64,000 nt of DNA, taken from positions 20,620,001 to 20,684,000 of the forward strand of contig CATNEN010000038.1 in assembly GCA_950097015.1 (NCBI GenBank). The letters run 5' to 3'. This DNA is from Macrostomum hystrix. Its lineage: Eukaryota > Platyhelminthes > Macrostomidae. The notes beneath the pieces were generated by a model. It made no database searches, had not been told where the DNA came from, and saw nothing but the letters and a program-made list of their open reading frames with translations. This document shows positions 48,101 through 58,300 of this stretch, one piece after another (position 1 is the stretch's first letter; each line of letters starts with the position of its first letter). The position numbers were made by a program, and so were the translations under genes.

Positions 48101-51100
48101 GATGCATGATGGAACTCAATGGGTAGATACATGATAGAACTCAATTGGTAGATAAATGATAGAACACAATGGGTAGATGCATGATGGAACTCAATTGGTA
48201 GATGCATGATGGAACACAATTGGTAGATGCATGATGGAACTCAATTGGTAGATACATGATGGAACTCAATGGGTAGATGCATGATGGAACTCAATGGGTA
48301 GATGCATGATGGAACACAATTGGTAGATACATGATAGAACACAATGGGTAGATGCATGATGGAACTCAATGGGTAGATGCATGATGGAACTCAATGGGTA
48401 GATAAATGATGGAACTCAATGGGTAGATACATGATAGAACACAATGGGTAGATGCATGATGGAACACAATGGGTAGATGCATGATGGAACACAATTGGTA
48501 GATACATGATAGAACACAATGGGTAGATGCATGATGGAACTCAATGGGTAGATGCATGATGGAACACAATTGGTAGATACATGATAGAACACAATGGGTA
48601 GATGCATGATGGAACTCAATGGGTAGATGCATGATGGAACACAATTGGTAGATGGATGATGGAACTCAATTGGTAGATAAATGATGGAACACAATTGGTA
48701 GATACATGATGGAACACAATTGGTAGATGGATGATGGAACTCAATTGGTAGATAAATGATGGAACTCAATTGGTAGATACATGATGGAACACAATTGGTA
48801 GATGGCTACCAATGGCTACCAACGAATGACTCACCAAGCAGCATTTTCGCTGGCGACTCCGGCGGCAGCCAGAAGATAACGAGAGTCAGCAGGGACAGCA
48901 GAATGCAGGGCACAACCAGAATGGCCACATAGAATGACGGATTGCGCATCATGCGAATTTTGAACTCAAGAATGCGGTAGCGCTTCGTCACTGGCCGACC
49001 ATTGGAGTCGAAGCCGGACTCGTTTCTGTAGCTCACAATGCTGCGAATCTGGCCACGCCTCTGGTCTGGATCGGCCACGTCCAACTCGAACTCTCCGTCC
49101 GTCACCCACTCGTTGCTCTTGACGTAGTCGTTATAGTCAACAAACGGCAGCGGCTTGGGTATCGAGTGTGTGTCGTTAATCCGCAGCTCGGTTAGTGACC
49201 AATCCAGCATTAGTTGGCTCTCGTCGTAGGTCCACGAGCCGAACTTCATGCGACAGTGCTGCATATAAAAAAAAAATTAATTGCAGGAGGGCTATGGGCA
49301 ATGCCACATCAGTTGGTGACCCTAGGAGGCGGAGGCAATTCTGCCCATTTCACCGACTCCTGAGCACACACTGACAAAGACACTGTACGCATGCACACGC
49401 TCACACAGGTGTGTACATCTGCCCTGACTTTCTCTTCGTCAGGCAGTGCACACTCTCACTGTGCCTTGGGGGTTGGCCCTCAAGGGCGTAAATTGCACGA
49501 CAAGCCCCCAAGCCTTCTCTCCGGCGCTGCGTCCTAAATGAATGTGGCCTCGCCGCCGAATCGTGCTCAGGGACATTGGTTCGAGAGGCAAACGCGTCAG
49601 ACCGCTCTGCCACCGACCCCCTGACAGTGCTGCATTCATGTGTTATGAAGAAATTCAGAGTAAGAAAAGAGAGAAAGACGAGTTTATTTTTGCATTCTAC
49701 CAAAACCAAAAGCTATGTCCATCAGGGGTCCACTGTTGATACTGCTACGAAAAGCCTTCAATGGCTCTTATTCAATGGTTCTTCATGGACTACCAGGTTC
49801 GTTGAACAGCTGGTGCGTGGCCGCTGGGTGAACTGAAGCACTAAGGAATTAGCAGTAGAAACACCACCGGTATTTAAAATATTCACCTTTTTCTGAAACA
49901 AAATATTTAACCAATCGTTATGAAAATTCAGAACACGGGCTAAAAGTTTCGCTGAATATCTCGACGATGCGCACGTCGGATGGCTTTGAAAGTTAGTTCA
50001 TCGTAAAAAAGGCGGAGAATTTTGATTAATAAGGTGGACTTAAACGAAAATCTGCCATTCGTTTTGGAGCTATCGAGAAGTAGGCAGTAGTCTTTCTACT
50101 GTTAAGCGTCTTGCACAGCCTGGACTCAAACTATTCCCCTTAGGCAGACAATCAGATTTCCTACCACTAACTGTGAAATACCACTTCACTTTCAGTTTTG
50201 AAACTACCTGCAGCCAACAAAATTTCTGATGTCAGATACTTTTCAGTCGATGAATGCACAGAAATATTCTCACCTGAGTGTCGAATGGAAAGTTGAGCAG
50301 TCTAACCTTGCATGTGCTTTTCAGCAGGGCCTGAGGAATCCAGAGTATCTCGCCGTCGCTTTGGACTACAACTCGAGCCTCGCGCTTCTCGCGCATCCTT
50401 TCGTCAGCGCTGAAATGGTCGATGTCGTGTTGACTTCGGGATCGTTTCTGAGTAGAAACTTCCCTGTTCCTCAGTTCTAGCCTTCACTCTCTCATCTATT
50501 ATTCAGTTCCAGCATTCACTCTCTCGTCTATTATTCAGTTCCAGCCTTCACTCTCTCATCTATTATTCAGTTCCAGCATTCACTCTCTCATCTATTATTC
50601 AGTTCCAGCCTTCACTCTCTCGTCTATTATTCAGTTCCAGCCTTCACTCTCTCGTCTATTATTCAGTTCCAGCCTTCACTCTCTCGTCTATTATTCAGTT
50701 CCAGCCTTCACTCCCTCGTCTATTATTCAGTTCCAGCCTTCGCTTTCTCCTCTATTTTTAAGTTCAGGACCTTAAGCGAGCCAAAGTCCTTGTTATTTGA
50801 TTGCGGGCCATTAAAAATTGATTTGCATATGGTTTAATTTAAAGTAGAGTAAAAATTGATCACCGGCCTCACAAATTGTACAGCTTAATGTCGGGAGTCC
50901 AAATCTGGGACGGGCGCACCCTGATCTGCTTGATGGCTTTGAAGTCCTCATCTGGCCAGCTGTCCCACGCCAGTAGGGTGTCCTTCCAGGTCTGGAAGTC
51001 GTCCGGGGTTTACGGTTTACAAAAATCTGATCAATTATTCAATCGCAGAAAGCGGTCTGGCTAAATGTAGTGAGATATATTTTATTATCGCTGCCACTGC

Positions 51101-53114
51101 AAAAAAACCCAGACTCTAAAAAACATGACAACATAGGTTAACAATACAGATGTATAGTATCTAGCATCTAGCATCGCGTTGAATAGAATGATGATGAAAG
51201 TGGTTTGACGGCATCAAAAAAATTCAAAACAGGTAGACTCAGCGAGTGAGAAACTGGGACACCGGGAGAGGGGGACAGAGAGGGGGACAGAGAGGGGGAC
51301 AGAGAGGGAGACAGAGAGACAGAGAGGGGGACAGAGAGGGGGACAGAGAGGGGGGCAGAGAGGGGGACAGAGAGGGGGACAGAGAGGGGGACATCAGCCG
51401 AGGGACGCAGTAGATCGGAGCGTGGCTCACGAATCTCAGCCAGCAGTTGGTGCGCAGTCGCTGCTGATTCTCCTCCAGGTCCAAGATCTGGATTAGCGCC
51501 AAGCCCAGTCGGACAGTCAGCACATCTGTGCTGTTCCTGACTGGCCTGCCGACAATGCCCCACTCGGCGTAGCGCTGCAGCAGGCGGTTCGTCAACCGCT
51601 TCTCGGCCGAGCCCAGCCGGTGGATATGCGGCCTCTGCGACTTGCTGTGACTGGTCGAATGATCGATTGGCCTCACAACGGATGCAGCTGCGGCACAATG
51701 GAGACATAAATCTATTTTCGTTCGCCGTGCTTGCTTTCATCGATGCAATCATCCCATTTTCCAATTTTCCCTCATTCCTATCTTTCCTCTCCAATTTTCC
51801 CTCATTCCTATCTTCCCTCTCTAATTTTCCCTCATTCCTATCTTTCCTCTCCAATTTTCCCTCATTCCTATCTTCCCTCTTCTCCAATTTCCCTCATTCC
51901 TATCTTCCCTCTTCTCCAATTTCCCTCATTCCTATCTTCCCTCTCCAATTTTCCCTCATTCCTATCTTTCCTCTCCAATTTTCCCTCATTCCTATCTTCC
52001 CTCTTCTCCAATTTCCCTCATTCCTATCTTCCCTCTTTTCCAATTTCCCTCATTCCTATCTTCCCTCTTCTCCAATTTCCCTCATTCCTATCTTCCCTCT
52101 TCTCCAATTTCCCTCATTCCTATCTTCCCTCTTCTCCAATTTCCCTCATTCCTATCTTCCCTCTTCTCCAATTTTCCCTCATTCCTATCTTCCCTCTTCT
52201 CCAATTTCCCTCATTCCTATCTTCCCTCTTCTCCAATTTTCCCTCATTCCTATCTTCCCTCTTCTCCAATTTCCCTCATTCCTATCTTCCCTCTTCTCCA
52301 ATTTTCCCTCATTCCTATCTTTCCTCTCCAATTTTCCCTCATTCCTATCTTCCCTCTCCAATTTTCCCTCATTCCTATCTTCCCTCTTCTCCAATTTCCC
52401 TCATTCCTATCTTCCCTCTTCTCCAATTTCCCTCATTCCTATCTTCCCTCTTCTCCAATTTCCCTCATTCCTATCTTCCCTCTTCTCCAATTTTCCCTCA
52501 TTCCTATCTTTCCTCTCCAATTTTCCCTCATTCCTATCTTCCCTCTCTAATTTTCCCTCATTCCTATCTTTCCTCTCCAATTTTCCCTCATTCCTATCTT
52601 CCCTCTTCTCCAATTTCCCTCATTCCTATCTTCCCTCTTCTCCAATTTCCCTCATTCCTATCTTCTCTCTCCAATTTTCCCTCATTCCTATCTTCCCTCT
52701 TCTCCAGTTTCCCTCATTCCTATCTTCCCTCTTTTCCAATTTCCCTCATTCCTATCTTCCCTCTTCTCCAATTTCCCTCATTCCTATCTTCCCTCTCCAA
52801 TTTTCCCACTTTCCAATCTTTCCTCTTCTTCCCTCATCCCTCCTTCCCGGTTCCTTTCTCGTCCTCCTCCCAATTCCCAACATTCCCTCTCCTCGATATC
52901 CTCTCCCTGATATCCCTCTCCCCGAATTCTCTTTCCAATATCCCTCGACCAATATTATCTGCCCAATATCTTATCCCCAATATCTCTCTCACGAATACCC
53001 CACTGCCAAATCTTCCCTCATTCCCAGAGGCAGAAGAATATGGCAAAAAATGAGTCGCAAACACTGCTTACCCTGCGTTAGTAACAAAACCAGCCCAAGG
53101 AGTCGCAGCTGCAT
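42119..53114 (-). CDS. Nicotinic acetylcholine receptor-like subunit, non-alpha, PAK-type pore (eight exons)
   Basis: Pentameric ligand-gated channel subunit, 577 residues. Exons: 53114-53072, 51687-51431, 50991-50873, 50409-50274, 49258-48835, 43348-43262, 42895-42777 and 42667-42119. Phases are 1, 0, 2, 0, 1, 1 and 0, all matching. Exon 1 encodes a signal peptide (MQLRLLGLVLLLTQ). Landmarks: EKRLTNRLLQRY and LGLALIQILDLEE at the N-terminus, WKDTLLAWD (loop D), IWTPDIKLYN (loop A) and ADERMREKREARVVVQSDG. The Cys-loop has exactly 13 residues between cysteines (C-KVRLLNFPFDTQH-C), and loop B is GSWTYD. No vicinal CC exists in loop C, so it is a non-alpha type. M1 is followed by PPESPAKMLLG where cation channels have GEK, then M2 FVAFFILLLLLAELIP, M3 NMGLITFSTFVAVLI and, after a Gln-rich loop, M4. 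It is predicted to be an anion-type channel, not demonstrated. Confidence 0.95.
43546..44505. repeat. Minisatellite, 43-bp monomer rich in TF-like motifs, nicotinic intron 5
   Basis: About 22 nearly identical copies. Each contains gcttctgacgtaaacaatca, followed by tcaaagtacgtcgtgaacgt. Variation is almost limited to gacgtaa/ggcgtaa and gtgaacg/gtgatcg. Confidence 0.96.
44506..45294. other. Intron 5 spacer between two arrays
   Basis: Non-repetitive intron sequence. The short open frames here have no family resemblance. Confidence 0.5.
45295..48812. repeat. Giant minisatellite, 25-bp monomer, nicotinic intron 5
   Basis: About 140 copies of a unit containing gatgcatgatggaactcaat plus the linker tggta or gggta. 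Variable sites are gatgc/gatac/gataa/gatgg, ggaac/agaac and tcaat/acaat. A block beginning tggtagataaatgatggaac recurs at 46321, 46971, 47296 and 47896. The stretch from 47161 to about 47520 repeats at 47761, a 600-bp offset. The array begins 22 bp from the exon 5 donor. The minus strand is open in several phases by chance. Confidence 0.98.
49265..49622 (-). mobile_element. SINE-A copy abutting nicotinic exon 5, 13-bp target duplication spanning the splice site
   Basis: Full element on the minus strand. The head at the right end contains ggtggcagagcgg in complement. The body runs through the cacaggtgtgtacatctgcc region, and the tail at the left has a run of ten T. Perfect GACAGTGCTGCAT repeats flank it at 49252-49264 and 49623-49635. 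On the minus strand each repeat reads ATGCAG/CACTGTC, that is, the exon 5 acceptor plus seven exon bases. Confidence 0.93.
49795..49842 (-). mobile_element. SINE-B fragment, nicotinic intron 4
   Basis: Short complement piece with gctgggtgaactgaagca, matching the conserved SINE-B body. Confidence 0.5.
50478..50765. repeat. Minisatellite, 32-bp monomer, nicotinic intron 3
   Basis: About nine copies of ttcagttccagccttcactc plus tctcgtctatta, starting about 70 bp from the exon 4 acceptor. Confidence 0.93.
51262..51395. repeat. Short-unit array, 12-bp gggggacagaga, nicotinic intron 2
   Basis: About 11 copies, ending about 35 bp from the exon 2 donor. The purine-rich strand is plus. It translates as a Pro-Leu-Ser-Val run on the minus strand, which is not coding. 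Confidence 0.92.
51755..52805. repeat. Pyrimidine-rich minisatellite, 30-32-bp monomer, nicotinic intron 1
   Basis: About 34 copies of ccctcattcctatcttccct with ctctccaattt or cttctccaattt linkers. The two length variants are interspersed. The + strand is nearly pure pyrimidine plus A, so the transcribed RNA is G/A-rich. Confidence 0.96.
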
Positions 53115-55335
53115 AGTATTGTGCTAGGAGACAAGGCTTAGGTCCTAAAATACTTTATAGCTTATAGCTGCCTCTAAATAGCATGAAAGAATGGGGATAA
53201 CATTTATAATCCTCTGAGATCCCTATTTACTCCTTAAAAATTCGAAGAGCGTTTATATCAAAAGAAAAAGATTTCTTGTCGCATGCCTCATGGCTGACTC
53301 TTCTGAAACAGCGCCAACAAGCAGCCTGGAACTTCTCGCCCTAAATTTATTAATCAGCACTTCCACTCCCATGGAGGCAATGTTGAATGCCGATTGGCTG
53401 AGAGGTCGGGTAGGAGACGACTGAAGACGATTCAAGCCGGCTCATGAGGAGAGAACTATTTGGACAGACCCAGTTAGTTTTGGAGTGTGTACTCAAAGTC
53501 GACAATGCTTCATCGGCGCACAATAGATACTGCATTATGCACAATAAAGGCCTTGCTTTACTACTATTCAATTGGCTAAGCCGCTGAATTCATTGGAACT
53601 CAGCAACTTGGCTTTAGTTGGTCATCTCTTATTCAAACTCCGGTCAACCATAAACAATCTATAGCTATACTATAGCTTTGGGGTCAGCTATCAGCTATAA
53701 TAGGCTGCGTAGAAATTTTCTCTACAAGTTAACGTTAGATGGGGAACAACATTATTACTGCAGAGAAAAAAACGAGGACAATTTCTAAGATGGGATCCCG
53801 AAGAAAATGCAATGCTTGGGCTATATTCAGCTCTTCACAATGCTTGAGAACTACTCAATTAGAATGATCCAATGCGCTCAGTAGGACGTCAAAATGAGTT
53901 CTGTACCATTCATCACAGTGAGCTCTATCCTGCAAGGCACATTGCAATCGGTTGTACGTCTGCCCGAATTGAAAGTCAAAGGTAGATGTACAATTTAATC
54001 TACATCTGTAAATCAGTTCAAGGGGCTTTCGGTGCTACTGAAGTGGATTCCTGCTAGTCACGCAGGCTTTCCGTGGGAAACGAGAACGCGGGCCAGCAGC
54101 TTGCGACAGCAGGGCTCTCCCGATAGGTCTGGTACCACGCGGGCCCCGATCACATCCTCAGATCCTTCATCTGCACCAAAGTAGACTACGAAGCTGGATG
54201 GAATCTAAACACCAAGAAAGGTGGTCCAACACCCGTGCAGAATTGTTGCCTGTAGGGCTGTGGTCCTGAAGGCTCTGCTTCTCACAGCCTGCATAAAACC
54301 CTTCAAAAGCTCAATCGCAGAGAGCTCAGGGCGGTCAGTAGAACCCTTTCTGGGTACCGCTGCTTCTCACAACACCATTTCATCCAGGGCCAGGTGCCAG
54401 GGGAGCTTTAGTTTTTTTCCAGTCCGCTAACGAAAATGCGGAACACTTTATCTGTCAATAATGATATACGAGGGCACCGATAAAAAGCATCTTGAGCCAA
54501 TCCTAATGCTCTCTGAAGCTTGCAGGCCTGAGAGCATCTCGCTGGATGCTCGCCCGGTACCTCAGCAGGAATCCTCAGCAGTACCTCTCATTCCGAGAGC
54601 CGATTTCTTCCTCTATATATGCTTGTGCGGAAGAGCGCTCTACAGACGAGACGGACGGGTCCCTGAGCAACACCTCACCGTCTGGATCATTGCCAGGGGC
54701 TGGCGAAGTTGGCATCCCCTCCGCCTCCTTGCTGCATCCACTCGGGCATGTGCACCCTGCAGCTAAGTCAAAGTAAGTCAACAACCCCATGCTCTCTGCA
54801 CTGCACACTGCAGCTATACTCACCTGCGAAAAAATTTTCTGGGCAAAAATATAGCTATGGAATGTTTTCTTTAAGGCCACAAAATGCACTCGAATGAATC
54901 TCGTGAAGCAGCTTGCACCACCACATACCACAGAAGAGATATATGGTGGCGGTGATTACTCCGTCGATCATATTTTCGCCTGATAAACTGCCTTTGGTGG
55001 TCAAAGTGGTTGGATCTCATATCTGACGTTGCTGGGACAAGAAATAAGCGTACAGCGTAGAAATAAGCATAAAGCGTACTTATTGTTATTATTTGCAATG
55101 AACTTCACGTAAAAGAAACCCTTAGAAACTGAAAAACTCGTGCGAATTTAACTGGTAACGATTCGAGGAAAAATCGGAAGCAGCACACTGATTTTCTGAT
55201 ATTCATCTGCAGTTTTAATTAGACGATAGTTGTTCAAGATAATTCTAATTGATATTTCAGCCTAAATATATATTGCTATGTATTTCTAGTACTCGTAGCT
55301 ATAACAGCTATAGCTTTCTGTTCCATAAATTCTGT
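53115..55335. other. Divergent intergenic region between nicotinic and sortilin genes
   Basis: The two genes start 2.2 kb apart on opposite strands, so both promoters should lie here. No core promoter motif can be defended. The open frames at 54221-54931 overlap each other on both strands and match no family I recognise. Confidence 0.5.
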
Positions 55336-58300
55336 ATGATAGACAGATCTATGGGAAACATTGAAAGAGTTTTTGTAACTTTACTACTGGGCTTTACATT
55401 TGCTGTGTCAGCAGAAACCAGTACCTGTGAAAGACAGAAAATTGAGATTGCAAAGCAGTTATCAGCTTTATCGTCCAAACAAGAGTTTATTTCTGAGGTG
55501 AGTAAAACAAGAAACAAAATTTCAATTTTGTTTTCTATGTACTTGTTTGTTACTTATCTTTAAAAAATTAATTTAATTTTTAATTGATTTTTATAATCAT
55601 TTTTTGCTAGGCGACTAGGCCTAATCAATTTTCAAAGTGTTGGCAGAAATATGACTGAGGGGACTTGTGCTTTGCTTTTACTTATATCACTGTACTAAGG
55701 TCGAGTTAAGAGTATATACATAGACAAAAATAATTTTGACTAAGTTAATACTATCTTAATACATAAATGATTAAAGAAATAGAAATAATGATCTAAATGA
55801 CACTTCAATTTTATAATTAATGACTACTAAGATATCCATAATCGATATAATTATAGGGATGCTTAGGTCTAAGTCTAATTTTTACTGGAACAATTACTAA
55901 TATATACCAGTAGCTAGCTAGGCCCTTAACCTTAATGAATAGAACACTGCTACAATGCATGCTACAGATGTTACAGTTAGATACATTGTTTAATTATTGC
56001 TTAAATATATTATTTCTCTATAAAATATAGAAGAATAATTCATACTGATCATTTCAAGAATATCAGATTGGAATTAAACATCTCAGTAATTATTTTGAAA
56101 CTGATTTTTAATAATTTATTCTCACATTGACAGTTTGTGTTTGGTAATGACAACAAGCCCGATCTGCAGATAACATGGGGTAGCCCAAACAGCAGGGTAA
56201 CTTTTTGATATTTTGATATAATTTTTTTGCAATTTCAAATGCCTGCTAAACTTGACTGCTATGTTTTGATTTTGTTGCAGACTGTACTAGCTGTTACAGT
56301 GGAATCCTACAGAAGCGGGTCGACTATAGCAGATGTCTATCGCAGCACAGACGATGGTCGGTCATTTCAAAGCATCACTAATCAGATTAGTCCTGACAAG
56401 CCACTGAAACTACTAAATCAATTTGCTCTGCAGAGAAATCCTGTTAATTCTAGCCAGATCTACCTAGCCAGCCCCGGCGACTCAAACTCTGTCACAAATG
56501 TTCACATATCTATGGATGGCGGTGCCAGCTGGCACCTCACAGTCCTGCCATTCCTACTTACCGAGCCATTCATATTTCACTCGAAACAGTCAAACCTGGC
56601 GTTGGCTCGCAGTGGTTCGACCCTGTTTCTAACCAGAGACGGCGTATTCAGCTGGACAAGACTGAAGGAAAACGTTTTCAAGGTTACTTTCCTGTGACTA
56701 GTAACTGTTTTACAGCCCAGACAGTGTACATAACTATGACAGATTCATTTATTTCCCAGATTTAACAATCTAAATGCATCTCTGACTCTCATTAGACAGT
56801 TTTATCCCTGATTAGACAGTTTGTCTGCACCCATGATTAGACAGTTTGTCTGTATTCATTATTAGACAGTTTGTCTGTATCCTTGATTAGACAGTTTGTC
56901 TGTATTCATTATTAGACAGTTTGTCTGTATCCTTGATTAGACAGTTTGTCTGTATCCCTGATTAGATAGTTTGTATCCTTGATTAGACAGTTTGTCTGCA
57001 CCCATGGTTAGACAGTTTGTCTGTATTCATTATTAGACAGTTTGTCTGTATCCTTGATTAGACAGTTTGTCTGTATCCCTGATTAGACAGTTTGTCTGTA
57101 TCCCTGATTAGACAGTTTGTCTGTATCCCTGATTAGACAGTTTGTCTGTATTCATTATTAGACAGTTTGTCTGTATTCATTATTAGACAGTTTGTCTGTA
57201 TTCATTATTAGACAGTTTGTCTGTATCCCTGATTAGACAGTTTGTCTGTATTCATTATTAGACAGTTTGTCTGTATCCCTGATTAGACAGTTTGTCTGTA
57301 TCCCTGATTAGACAGTTTGTCTGTATCCCTGATTAGACAGTTTGTCTGTATTCATGGTTAGAAAGTTTGTATTTCTGTTTAGACTGTCTCTGGTTTGAAG
57401 TCTCCTTGGTACTTTAGAACTATATTTGCATGTTTTAAATAACTATATTTTCCCAGGCTACTTGGGGCTCAGCCCCTGCAATCGAGCCGAATGCAATCTA
57501 CATAGCCCAGGAAGGTTCTACTGCATCCAATCCTTCAGCCGGTTCGTCGGCTTCCGTTGTTCGCGATGCCACAGCAGGTATTCCGGCTGGCAGCTTGCGA
57601 CTACCCAGCGCCTCGCGTTTTCTATTAAAAAGCAACGACTTAGGTGAAAATTGGCGTGAAATCGCCAAAGACATCTATTCGTACGTTGGTCGAGAGAATT
57701 TTTTGTTTGTTTCTCGCGGTGAAATTGATGGCATCAGTCGACGCCTGGAGGTGTCAACAGACTACGGCGCCAGTTTTCATCGAACCAGCCTGCCGAGCAT
57801 TCAGCCAGACAGTTTCGCCACCCTGATGGACGTAGCTAACGGCCTCGCATTTGTCTACATTGATTCGGGCAGTTTCAAAGGCTATGGAACTCTCTACACA
57901 TCGGACGCTAGCGGTCGTTTATTCTCAAAGTCCCTTGAGCGTCACCTCTATCCGCCAGGCAGTCAAGCTAGCGATTTCTACCGTGTCGAATCGATGCCGG
58001 GCACGTTCTTAACGACCGTTTATAGAACGGACGGCACTTTGGGTACATTGATTAGTCACAACCGCGGCGCCAATTGGGAGCCATTATCAGCGCCACCTGG
58101 TGTTGACGGCTGTGCAGCTGGTATCGATTGTCAATTGCAGGTGTGTTGCAAGTCAATTATTTAATTCGTTGATTCATTGAATCGTATCAAACTTCATATC
58201 GTATCAAACGCGACTAGCGAAGCGGCAGATTGAAACGAGACAAATAAGTCCCCAGCCAATCGCAGACAGACAACGGGGGGCAGAAATGAATAGGGGCATG

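Noticed and set aside
45391-48769. Dozens of minus-strand open frames rich in His/Leu/Ile/Ser
   Set aside because: They are frames through the 25-bp array, which has no stop in several phases. All are copies of the same unit.
50410-50482. Nicotinic exon 4 starting at 50481 next to the 32-bp array
   Set aside because: That start keeps frame but adds about 24 residues absent from the family. The acceptor before 50409 gives LYN-F-ADER, matching the family exactly.
51667-53127. Long plus-strand frame of 486 codons rich in Phe/Pro/Ser/Leu
   Set aside because: It is translation of the pyrimidine-rich array in nicotinic intron 1, antisense to the gene.
54221-54931. Overlapping frames on both strands between nicotinic and sortilin genes
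   Set aside because: No family resemblance, no matched splice sites, and mutually overlapping.
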